A DNA stretch of 54,365 bases from Spirogloea muscicola. Taxonomy: Eukaryota; Streptophyta; Zygnematophyceae; Spirogloeales; Spirogloeaceae. Below are positions 44,123-54,365 of this stretch, piece after piece. The DNA is taken from assembly GCA_009602725.1 (NCBI GenBank), contig WELB01000026.1:738236-792600 (forward strand), given 5' to 3'. A model generated the notes under the pieces. That model was not told where the DNA came from. It did no database searches and saw only the letters and a list, made by a program, of their open reading frames with translations. The first letter of the stretch is position 1. Each line of letters opens with the position of its first letter. The position numbers and the translations under genes are program-made.

Positions 44123-47100
44123 GCTTGGCGGCGAGCACGCCGGCTCGGCGGCTCTTGACGCGCTGCGCGTGCTGGAGTGGCCGCGCCTGGGCGCCGCCGT
44201 CGCCGCGTTCGCGTCCACGGGGATGGGCCGCGACCTCGCGCGGGTGAGCGGCACGGCCCGGCTCCGAGCTCGCAGCCTAGGCTTAGGGTTTGCTCCGGGG
44301 ATCGGAATCTGGATCGCCTCGCAGGCTGCAGACTGAGTTGGCGGCATGAGCTGCGGCGGCAGCCATGAGTCCTTGCTGGGCAATTGTACCTAAACCCTGT
44401 GCCCCTTAATTTCCTTGATCCCAAACCACAAACCTAAAGTAAACCTTGACGCTCAAACAGTCCCTGCCGGTGGGCTCAGCACGGCGTGGGGGCCATTGCC
44501 CGCTGCGGTGGCCATCGCCGCTGCTTAAGAGGCACCTCCTTTGAGAAGTTCAGGGTTTAGGATTCAAGGGCTTTAGCATTTAGCTAGCTGCTGACGGCCG
44601 GCACATAGAACGAGCCACGTAGCTGGCGCCTCACCTGCCGGGAGGCCGTTGGCGAGAGAATGGCTTTCTTACCGCTCCCCTTTGCAGGCCTTGCCGCTGG
44701 CCGCGACCCAAGAGGACAGCGAGGCTCTGCTGGCCGAGACGCAGGCAGCGCAGAACATTGAGTCCCACCTCGGCGGCTCGCTGGACTTCAGCGGCATCCA
44801 AACCAGTCTGGTGAACTGCTTTGCCAGCGCCTGCCCCCAGCCGCACTAATGGCCGGTCCATGACTGAGGTTTTGAACAATGTCAGAAATTGAAGCCAGAG
44901 TTACAACCATAACGACCGCTAGGGTCTGTTACTGAAGGTGGGCAGCCACTCCATCTACAAGTACCACTACTGTTACTGAACCAGTGCGCGCTTTATGCTC
45001 TAAATGATCAGAGCTTCCTAGACCTTGCCACTGTCTTCTCATCTGCACTTCATTAGTTGCAGTCTCTCCTGCTGCATCTGCAATTTTGCTGCATGCCATT
45101 GCAGGGGTGCTCATGCATCAGCTACAGGTGTTCTCAATTGTGAAGCCATCAAAGTTGGCGGTCATTGAATGTCTGACTCGGCTCTGAGCAGCTTGAGTGA
45201 AGTCTCTTGCCCTGTTGTCGTCAGTTGAGCTCGGCGTGTATGGCACGTGTTTGGCCAATGCTTCTTGCCTCCAAAGCCAATTGCTCGTCAGTCAGCACCA
45301 ACGCTTGTTTGCTGTCCTGAGTACAGGTCAGAGGGGCCCTTGGGAGGATCAGCAGCGGCGTGGCTGTCAGCGGGCCCCAGGCCTGGGCGGTCGCGAGCTG
45401 CCTGCAGGCGGCTCTTGCGCTGCGCAAGGCCATCTCGGCTACTGCAGCCAACGAGAAAAATGCAGCTACTGCCGCGGCCCTCTTCCCGCTGATCGAGATG
45501 GTGGGTGTAGCTATCGAGGCTCTCAGACCACCTTGTGCTCCTTGCAACTTTCGAGCATTACACTAGCTAAGTACAGGCAATTCGTGGTCTAGGCTTAGGG
45601 CGTCCTTAATTTACGACCCCCTTTCACCGCTGTTTGTGAAGACGCGGTGCTTATAGTCTGTAAGCAAAGGGCGTGGTTGTTGTCTCACAGGTTACGCCGA
45701 TGGCCACCCACCCGGAGCTAGTCAAGGTCATCCTGGACATAGTGGAGGATGATGGTGTCGTCAAGGACACGGCTGTAAGTCCGCTCTCCTATGGCACTTT
45801 TGCTTAGTATTGAAGCGTGGCACCTTCTTTGCGTTCTCTACGGCATTACAGGTATGAGCTTAGAGCTCTTGTTGCTGAAGTGAAACGTGCAGATAGGGAT
45901 TGGATCAATGTTTCAAGGGTGTGCACTTTGGCAGAGCCCGGAGCTGCGGAAGGCGCGGGTGCAAGTCCGCACCATCAAGTCCAGAGTAAGGGCCACGCTC
46001 CTGTGCCTTGACACCAGGTCGTAGCCTATGATTGTATATCATACGTATGCATGAGGTGACGCGTTGTCTAGTTATCAAAACTGGTGCAGATATTCGCGAT
46101 ACAAGCCATGCAGCACATAAACTTACAAACTCGCAGATGCAGCCCAGCAGTGCTGCCGCTTGAGTTGACGTGCGAAAGATTGTGCTGCCGCTCTGCTGCA
46201 GTTGCAGGACTTGCTCAACCGCATCACAAGGAGTGACGCGGGTTCGGGAGTGCAGGTGCGTTGCAAAGATCTGGTCTCAGAGGGAGTGAATGCAAGTAAA
46301 CGACTGGCGCTGTGCACATTGCAATAAGACACAATCTAGATCTGGTCAATGCGCTAGCGTCTAGCAATGCAGGCTGAACACATTACGATGGCGTTCAGGT
46401 TGGTGAAGCTGTCGCAAGTATTACCAGCTGGATGATCTGAGGACTTGCCAATGTTGCACGCCAGCCTCAACAGACTGGGTGACCTAGGTTGCTTTGATCC
46501 CTGCGAGCAGAAACTGGTGGAGCTCGCCGGTCGCATGTGCGTCGTCGTGGCTGCAGAGACAAGAACCTCCGTGCCTGGCCTCCTGCTGCAGAGGTCCGGT
46601 TGATTGTTTACCAATCTGCCGCTAATATTTAAGGAGCGGCCTCTTGCCATCTTCTTTCTCATATGTTTTCATCTTTACTTGGTAGGACTTTTATGGCACT
46701 ATGATGTCTGAAAGTATACGTCTTTCGTGGGCTCCTTTACAAGCTGTGAACAGCGGGGCAGGGGGAGTTTCCATGTACATTGAGCCAACAGCAGCTGTGC
46801 CTCTGAACAACGAGCTGGCGAGTGCCAAGGAGGATGAGTCAAAGTCTGAGCTTGCAGTGCTTGACGCTCTCAGCCACAAGGTACTCAGCAACTCGGCTGT
46901 GGCAGTTTACTTGTCTGCTACTACCTGCTACCTGGGGCGTAATCCTGTAATCTGCTCTTGCTCGACCTTGATTGAGCAGTGTGACCTTGTGGTCCTTAGT
47001 GAGTGGACAATCAACAGGAACTCAGAGGCGCATTTCGTGGCTTGCCCATGGTGCTTCTGCCGTCCTTGTTTCCAGCTGCGGAAAGACATTGACGACGTCC

Positions 47101-50100
47101 AGTTTGTCCTTGACACTGTTGTCAAAGTCGACGTGGTAAGTTGAGCAACCTCAGCCTGATTGGTTCTCACATACTCACAGGCTTGCTCTTGGTTGCAGCA
47201 TGCACTCTGTCGTGAAGGCTTCTTGCCCAAGATCGTATGCATAATTTTGATATTGTGGCGCAAACACTTAGGCACTACAGCCAGCTTATGCGGATTCTTG
47301 TTGTCACAGGTGGTAGCAAGGGCGAGGTACAGCTCGTGGCTGGGTGCGACGAGGCCAAGGTTCTCAGCAGTGGAGATGCTGGATAGCCAAGGCAAGGACG
47401 GACTTGTGGTCGACTTGCGGCGACTCCGGCACCCCCTCCTCTTGCAGCAGCATCGAGAAAACCTGCACAAGGCGAAAGAGAGGGCCGCCGCCAAAGCCAA
47501 GGTGGTGCTAGAGAATAATTCTGACGTCTGTCAATCAGTGACTCTGATAAGCAAAGGCACTTTGGTTGTTGCCGTCTCCTTCACTTTCTAGCTACTTTAC
47601 AACGATCTGATTCGGCATTTTTCTGTGATCTGCATCTTAAAGATTTGACTTTGCGTGCAAGTGGCTGGCAGTCGTCGTGTTTTGTTATCATGACTGATCT
47701 TCACATGCTTGATAACTTCATATGTTGTGATTATCATCCAATGCCCACCTTATGCGGAGATCAAATATCATCTGATTTGTTACCTTCTGTTGACACTGAA
47801 TGGCTTATAACCAAGAAACATGACAACCAATGCAGCGCATCTACATGAGACGAGGCTATATAGAAAAGTATTGTGCTACCGTCCTTATTGAGTTTGTCAA
47901 AAGTGGACAGGGTCTTAGTATTCAGAAAGGCCACATTCCAGCAACCTCCTGGTGCTTTCTCGTGGAAAGTATTGCAGCCTCGTTCACATCATACCTGGTG
48001 GATGTTAATTGTACAGGCGGCCTCAAGAGCTCGAGCCCGGGTTGGGGGAGAGGCTGCACTCGCACAGGCAGTGGCTGCAAGTGAAGCGGCACAAGCAGAG
48101 GTGACTTTGCAATCTTTCCTTGCCGTGGACAAGCGATATCCATGTAGTGCAGGTCATGCATGATATGCAGCTTGCATCTTCTACCGGAACCCTTCATTAA
48201 GTCTTTAATTGGGACCTTTTATGAAGGCTTGCAGTTTGCGCTGACAAGAGAGGTCTCTTAGGAGGACTGATTGCTCTTGTCTGAGACAAGAGAGGAGCTT
48301 GTTTGGATACGGGCAACACTCTGGCTTCTACTTAGCTTCTGATGACCACATATCAATCAGGTGGAAATTGTGGGAGCACAGACTCCAGTACCGATTGACA
48401 TCTGCGTCAAGTCGCAGACGAAAGTGGTGGCCATCACTGGGCCAAACACTGGGGGAAAGACCGCAGCTATCAAGACGTTGGGCCTTGCTGCGCTGATGGC
48501 CAAGGCAGGTAGTAGCTCAGGTTGCAGGTCCAGGACACCAACTTGCAGGGTTGTTGAGCAGGCACAGTGGGGCTAAGGAATTGCTTGCACTGGCTAATAT
48601 GCTGACATTGAAATAGTGAAATACACCAAATGTGCTTTATACATAACCATGTCCTATACCTCCTCCTGACTGCTGGAAGACTCCTCAGGCCTGTACGTGC
48701 TGGCGGCCGAGCCAGCCCGCCTGCCGTGGTTCGACCTTGTCCTGGCCGACATTGGAGACGAGCAATCTCTCACGCAGTCCCTCTCCACCTTTTCAAGCCA
48801 CATACGCCGTATCAAAGTGAGCTCAAAAAGGATGCCAAGCACCTCGATTCAGTGGGCTTTGGAGGCACTAAGTGTGTAGGAGTCAGTCAAACTCAACATT
48901 CCTTTTGCCTCGCATCTTGCCCATCTTCATGTAAAGACTAGGGCTACTACGGAAGCAAAAGGACACAGGTTTGCATCCGGGCCAGGGCTTTTATCCTCAG
49001 TTTATGGAAACGTCTGTCCATGCAGATGATAAAAGCAGAGTCAACGGTGCGGTCGCTTGTCCTTCTAGATGAGGTAATCAACAAAAGCGCCTGGCGCCCA
49101 CTTGTCATCTGCTTGACAAGCACGTTACCAATGTTGCTGGGAGGCTGGAGCGTAGCATAAGCCTCGTCATGCCTGCGTTTGGCTCGTCATCGGCAGGTGG
49201 GCACCGGGACAGACCCTGTTGAGGGAGCCGCGTTGGGGATGGCGCTCCTCGAGTCCTTTGCAGACAGCTCTCTCCTCACGCTGGCCACCACACACCACGG
49301 CGAGATCAAGATTCTGAAGTACAGGTTGATGCTATGCCTTGTCAACTTGAAGATGGGTCAGCAGATGGCCTTATCTATTGGACGCAGTGAGAGACGATGT
49401 TGACATTGCATCTATGCTTGAAGTGCTTGGACTCACAAGTGTGAGGCACTGCCCTGGGCATGCGGTTGGGGACAGCGACCCCCGATTCGAGAACGCGTCT
49501 GTGGCCTTTGACGAGGAACGGCTGCAACCCACATTCCGCCTGCTCTGGGGCATCCCAGGTAACCCCTCAGCCCTAGACCGTGCGTATACTCCTGCTCCAC
49601 GTCAGTGACGTACCTTCTCAAGCATGTCACTGATGACATGACGCGCTACTTTGCGGTGTTCCTGTAGGATGTTCAAGGTCGTCTTTTATACCTATCTTAT
49701 GAGGAGCCATCTTGATGCTCAAGCACAATTTGCTATAGCCTTACAATGTTCAGTCGTGCAATTACTGCTCTATTGGCTGTCTCTGCGTGCATGTTCTGAT
49801 GGAATTATATGAAGATTGTTCGTTTCTGTCCTGTTTGCAAACAGGTCGCTCCAACGCCCTCAACATCGCAGGAAGGCTGGGCCTTCCCAGTCACATTGTT
49901 CAGGACGCTCGTGTGATACATGGCGCTGCTAGCGTGGAGGTTAACGAGGTAAGACTACACTCAGATGACGTCATGGATTGCCATCATAGTAATAAGCACG
50001 CCATCCGTGCTCTTGCTGCACTCAGAGAAGTCATATGCAGTGCTACTGCCTTCATGTTGTTCATTATTGCACATGTTATGGTCTATTGACATTGAAGTGG

Positions 50101-51711
50101 GCTATATATATCTGATCCACAACTTGGACATGCCTTTTCCCCAGGCAATCATGGGCATGGAGGAGGCCAGGGCCAGGTATGACAGCAGCACTGAGGAAGC
50201 GGAGCAACTCCTCAGGTTTGTGCACGCTCCACAACCTGGCGGCAGCAATCAAGCAGTTTCATGACACGTCCATCCGTGCAGCATCTATGCAGCATCCATC
50301 AGTTCTGCTTTTTGGGCTTAAGGTCACCAGCTGCTAGATGCAGGCACCAAAAGACTGATCAGAGAAGCATGCACAAATTCGGGTCTCTTCTGAGAACACG
50401 TATTCGCTTCTCTGAGCAGAGAGGCGGAGGCGATGCACCAGGAGCTGGTGGCAGCGGCAGCAAGGCTGCAGCAGCAGGAGGCACGGCTCCTCTTCGAAAG
50501 GGCGGACTTGGTGGCCGCCGCTGCTGCAGAGGCCCGCTCCCGGCTGGGGTCCATCTTGCGGGAGGCCCAGGTGGCTCAGTTGGGGAGCGGCAGCGCCAGC
50601 TCCGGCACGACCGCTGAGTCTCGTCTAACGCGAGCTGATCAAGTGGAAGTGGCACTCAGCGGGGGCGGCGCCGCAAATGGCCACGCTGGCGGGATGGAGG
50701 ATGTGGGCGCGCCTCCTGGCGACTCTGGGGCTCGTCCTGCCGAGACATCGGCCAAAGAGTCTGCAGGCGGCAGTAAGCCCACTGCAGGCCTTTGCAGTGA
50801 TGGTGGTCTCAGACAGTCTGCTCATGACAGGACACAGCAATGCAGGTCAATCAGTAACAATGTACACAGAACCCACGCCATATATCTCGTGTTGAGTGCG
50901 TTTTGTTATGCGCTTCTCTTCTGTGCTATTATTTATGGTCAGTTACACATTCTAGGTACAGCTCAGCACCCACATCCAAGAGACAGTCCTCTTGGAGTGC
51001 TTCAAATTTGTCAGACGGAATGCTTTTGTATGCATGTCGTTACCATTGTCTCAGATTGATATTGCATACAATGCTACTTTTCAGTGTCCTCTGTTCCTGT
51101 ATCCTGCGGCAGGAGGATCCGGCGCTCCAGCGGCTGCGCTTCCCACAGAGCATGCATTTGCTGTTGGCGACAAGGTCTTCATCGCCAAGCTGAATGCTGT
51201 TGCTGAGGTGGTAGGTATCAATGCTGCACGCCGGCAGCTGACCGTCCAGGCGGGCCCATTGCAGCTCAAGGTCAACTTTGCAGAGACGATGGTGATTGCG
51301 CCGGGCTCCGATGCAGCTGCCCTGAGACAGCAAGACGACAAGACTGGCCTTGCTGGTGAAGACGATCAGCGGCCAAGGACGGGCGCAGGAGGAGGGTGGC
51401 AGGCCAGGCGCGGTGGAGGCCGAGCGGCTTCAGCAGCACAGCGTCTGCCAGAGAAGACGGCCGACAACACAGTTGACGTCCGCGGAATGTACGCCGAGGA
51501 CGCGCAAGAAGAGGTAGGCCGGGAGCTGGCGCGCCTGCGGCGGCAGGGTGAGGCTGCGGCGTACATTGTCCACGGTGTCGGCAGCGGCAAGCTCCGTGCG
51601 GTGCTCCAGCCATACATGCGTATGCACAGCGACGTGCGCAGCGTCGAGCCTGCGCCAGCCTCGTACGGCGGCGAGGGCACCACCATTGCCCATCTATTGC
51701 AGATTGCATAG
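44123..51711 (+). CDS. MUTS2: MutS2-family protein with Smr domain (5' end in gap)
   Basis: MutS2 is a MutS-fold ATPase with an Smr nuclease domain. Bacterial forms act in recombination suppression and ribosome rescue; plant forms are mostly thought to be organellar. Visible exons include 44123-44243 ([20 protein letters not shown]), 44688 on, 45327-45500, 45691-45774, 45935-45985, 46202-46255, about 46510-46600, about 46753-46879 ([17 protein letters not shown]), about 47311-47506 ([21 protein letters not shown]), 48361 on ([20 protein letters not shown], Walker A), about 48688-48815 ([20 protein letters not shown], Walker B), 49026 on ([13 protein letters not shown]), 49197 on ([23 protein letters not shown]), about 49480-49560, 49847 on ([13 protein letters not shown]), 50145-50215, 50420-50772 (coiled coil) and 51113-51711. 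The last has the Smr motifs [24 protein letters not shown] and [10 protein letters not shown]. The transit peptide, if any, is in the gap. Confidence 0.92.
44277..44580. repeat. Telomere-like motifs in MutS2 intron 1
   Basis: cttagggttt (about 44280), ctaaaccctg (about 44391), cagggtttagg (about 44549) and nearby variants, all one or two units of TTTAGGG/CCCTAAA, dispersed over 300 bases of one intron. Confidence 0.6.
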
Positions 51712-52372
51712 CGAGGGACTTTTCATGATTGGGTGAGGTCCCATGATTGACAGAATGCGGGCTGAGGAGTGCATGTCCATTGCATCATGACTTGCTGCTC
51801 CCAACTGCAGCCAACCTTTGCTGGCATCATGTAGCCCACTAGTTTAATGAACACGCCAGCCTAAGTTAGCACCTCAACAACTTTTGCTGCTGTTTGCGTA
51901 CCATGTCATTGCACAGCATTGGCTTCGGCAGGAGGCACAAGCTGCAGACTTGCTCACATTGAGCTTATTCCATTATATTCTCCTCCTCATTGCCTGCCCC
52001 CTACGCCCCCTTAGGTGTTGACAGCTTGGAGGTCAAGCTGTTGAAACCTAACCCGTCCATGGTCCCAAATTGCTTTTTGTTGCTGACATATTCCTGTGTC
52101 TTTGCACATATTCCAAAATACTTGACCTCGTGCAAGGAGTGGAATTGAAAGCTGACATAAGAAAGACTGCTCTTTGTGTATGCATGCGAGGCATGATTTA
52201 ACCAGCACAGGATCAATGCTTTGTGGAATTGAACGATTAACAACCAACATTTAACACTTAACGAGCCTTTACCAACATAGCTCCACAGTGGTGGGAGAAC
52301 CTCCAAGTGAGTTGAAGCAATGTGACAAGTTGGGCATGAATGCGTCACAAACTTGGTTGCAGAGCTTGATCA
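51712..52372. other. Convergent spacer between MutS2 and ALG10
   Basis: Contains both 3' untranslated regions. It is AT-richer than the flanking exons; no gene or repeat is recognised. Confidence 0.6.
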
Positions 52373-54365
52373 TCACCACATGAAGCGCTGCTTTATGCCA
52401 GGCTCGTGGGGCCACTCGAATGGCCGCCATAGGAAGACATACAGTATGGTGATATTGACGGCCGAATACAGTGGCAGGAGGAATGCTAGGCTCGCCGCGG
52501 ACCCCAGCTCTGGCGTGTGGAGCATCAGGATGAAGAAGGGCACAGTGAAATAGCGTAGTTCCACAAGAGGCGCCGGGGCAAGGACCGCAACGACTGCCCC
52601 TGTAAATGCTGCTGCCTGGAGGCCGCCCATCTGCTCAACTGACGCAGGATGGGGCCTCACCACACGTCAGGTCGTCAGGTCAGATATGCATAACGATTGC
52701 AGAGTGTGCAATGCAGGCAGTCTGCATGCAAGGGCTGTGAAATCTGCAGCTGACAGAGTGCTTGCACTTGCTCACCGGCTTTGTCGGCGAGGGAATAAGC
52801 ACAGTACAGGTAGAGCGGGATGAGAAGGTACTTGGCGGCGCTGTGACGCTGGATGACGTCCTTCCACAGATAGAACGTGTAGTGCCGGTTGTCTGCCAGC
52901 AGGTACGGGTGCGCCAGGCTGTGAAAATGGAGCAAGAAAGGAGATCAGCTGGTGCTGTCAACGAGGCCGGTACCGTGCATCAACACACAGAGAATTGGCT
53001 CGAGGCAAGGCAACAGTGACTGGGCTAAGCGCAGAGAAATGTCGGCTTTGTAATCAGGAGACGAACCCCGAGGGACCACATAATTATCTTATTAGCTGGT
53101 ATTATGCATACATCATAGCTGCAACTGCAGAAGGTCAGTAGGCGGGAGCAAGGCAAGCCTTGTTCGTGACCGTGCCCACTAATCGCTGAGCAGATTTGTG
53201 ACCTTTGCAAGACAGTCAACACAACAAAATATACAACATGACCTATGGGCAAGAGATTCTTGATTCAAGGAACGCATTTGGCATTGAGGGCTCATGACAT
53301 GGGGCTCACGCATCAACCTATAACTGTGGACGGCGATGAACGAAAGCACGACAGCAAGGGCCGCAACAGCAGAGGTGGCCAGTGGCGATGTTGTGAGCTG
53401 TTTGCGGAGCTTTGCTAGGAGGCCCACGGCGCGCTGAGGGTGGAAGTGGACTGGGGCCATAGCACCCGCAGCAAAGGCCGCAAAGTAGAAGGGCTGCGCA
53501 AGGTGCGGCGCAGGCCGGTGGGCATCCTTGGCGCCTGCTCCATCATTTCAGGTGGAGCAGCAAGCAGGAGATCTCAGTAAACCTGGATTCGGTTACAAGA
53601 GTCACAAGGTGTACAACTTAGGTGACGGAGTAGGTGGTGTCGGGGTCTAGCGACTTAGTGTTTGGGGTTTGACGATAACGGTCAAGCTTATGACATACTT
53701 AAATGGCGTGCAGCGGAGCGCGAGGCGGCTCGGCGTAGCCTGGCAACGCCCACAAAAGCAGGCAGCTCAGAGAGGGCGCGACCTACGACAATGCCGCCGT
53801 TGGAGTAGACGAACGCGGCGAACGACGCGATGACTGCCGCGAGGGGGCCGAGCGCGTAGAGGAGCTGAAGCCGCCGGTCCCATGCGCGATGGACGAGGAC
53901 GGCCAAGCTAGGCGCCGGTCCCCTTCCTGCAAGCGCCTCATGTTTAGAGTTTAGGGTTTAGGTTTTGGGGTCTAGACCTAGGGGTTTGGATTTAAGGGGT
54001 TAGGGTTAGGTTTTACTCACGCTCACTTGGGAGCGGGACCCCGAGCATGTCCAGAGCGGCGACAGCGAGGGCGAACGCTGCCCACACGGCGTTCGTCTGG
54101 CGGCACAGCACCGCGGCGGCTGCAAGCTGCCAGCGGGGCCCAACTGGCCGCCTGCGTCAGCGGCGAGCACAGAAGCGGAGCTGTGGCCGCCGAGGCGGCG
54201 CCGGCGATCCACGACGGCGGCGCGGCCGTGGCCGCTCACCGCAGCGCAGGCCCAGTAGCGGCGGCGGAGGCAGGCGAGGTACATGGCGGCGGCGGCGGCG
54301 GTGGCGGCGGCGTCGGTGTAGAAGAGGAGGGAGAAGAACCAGTGGGTGGGGAGGAGGGCGAGCGC
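52373..54365 (-). CDS. ALG10: Dol-P-Glc:Glc2Man9GlcNAc2-PP-dolichol alpha-1,2-glucosyltransferase (partial)
   Basis: Adds the third, terminal glucose to the lipid-linked oligosaccharide in the ER lumen, the last step before N-glycan transfer. The N-terminal part lies beyond the window. Minus-strand exons: from the edge to about 54240 (THWFFSLLFYTDAA ... MYLACLRRRYWACAA), about 54030-54132 (LCRQTNAVWAAFALAVAALD), about 53790-53930 (AVLVHRAWDRRLQLLYALGP, AAFVYSNGGIVVG), about 53323-53522 (AHRPAPHLAQPFYFAAFAAG), about 52776-52922 (AHPYLLADNRHYTFYLWKDV, a signature of the family) and 52373 to about 52640 (APLVELRYFTVPFFILMLHT, stop). Several hydrophobic segments fit a multi-spanning membrane protein. 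The introns contain telomere-like motifs. Confidence 0.93.
53941..54014. repeat. Telomere-like repeat run in an ALG10 intron
   Basis: gtttagagtttagggtttag followed by gttttggggtctagacctag, then ggggttagggttaggtttta: seven or more degenerate TTTAGGG units just upstream of an exon. This is the longest such run in the window; coding exons continue on both sides, so it is not a chromosome end. Confidence 0.8.

Noticed and set aside
42563-44424. Reading frames of 330-590 codons across the N run
   Set aside because: They are open only because N is undefined; only the helicase exon (left) and the MutS2 exon (right) are supported.
23594-54014. Telomere-like runs as a real chromosome end
   Set aside because: The units are degenerate and short, and lie inside introns with exons on both sides.
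1-54365. CRISPR arrays, operons, tRNA or rRNA genes
   Set aside because: No regularly spaced repeats with unique spacers, no polycistronic layout, and no tRNA or rRNA sequence was recognised. The window is eukaryotic.

Overview
The window is nuclear DNA from a photosynthetic eukaryote of the green lineage, most likely a green alga. The genes are cut into many short exons by GT-AG introns that end in TGCAG. Exons are GC-rich, introns less so. Short degenerate runs of the plant-type telomere unit (TTTAGGG/CCCTAAA) are scattered through introns and spacers. The proteins are plant-like: group III phosphofructokinase, USP/kinase/U-box proteins, a CPL3-type CTD phosphatase, a GUCT-domain DEAD-box helicase and MutS2. 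Whether it is a chlorophyte or a streptophyte alga cannot be settled from the sequence; the USP-coiled coil-kinase-U-box architecture is best known in streptophytes.

Layout. 1-4975 (+): ATP-dependent 6-phosphofructokinase in 15 exons, followed by a 77-bp tandem duplication and repeat debris. 6919-8523 (+): RAD6/UBC2-type ubiquitin-conjugating enzyme, complete at 152 aa. 9171-13628 (-) and 18331-23206 (-): two paralogous genes encoding USP + coiled coil + protein kinase + U-box, transcribed in the same direction. Around and between them lie two clusters (about 13.6-16.9 kb and 23.2-26.2 kb) of an unfamiliar repeat family with a conserved C-terminal reading frame and a stem-loop tail. 27112-33538 (-): CPL3-like RNA polymerase II CTD phosphatase (FCP1 catalytic domain + BRCT). 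About 33988-36929 (+): a pRiA4b Orf3-like (MM3350-like) protein with a Cys-rich tail, divergent from CPL3. 37679 into the gap (-): DDX21/RH7-type DEAD-box helicase with GUCT domain and Gly-rich tail. A 926-base run of N (43197-44122) hides the divergent 5' ends of the helicase and of MutS2 (44123-51711, +). 52373-54365 (-): ALG10 alpha-1,2-glucosyltransferase, 5' end beyond the window.

The genes are mostly housekeeping and do not form one pathway. The E2 enzyme and the two U-box proteins, which are probable E3 ligases, are neighbours and could in principle work in the same ubiquitination route, but nothing in the sequence proves a partnership.

The most interesting signals are non-coding or structural. 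A perfect 15-bp hairpin contains the last 5' splice site of the pRiA4b-like gene, and failure to splice there puts a stop at once before most of its Cys-rich tail. A long foldback lies in intron 3 of the same gene. The repeat family includes a near-identical 463-bp pair and a tail-to-tail inverted pair. One U-box kinase carries a one-base frameshift in a homopolymer.
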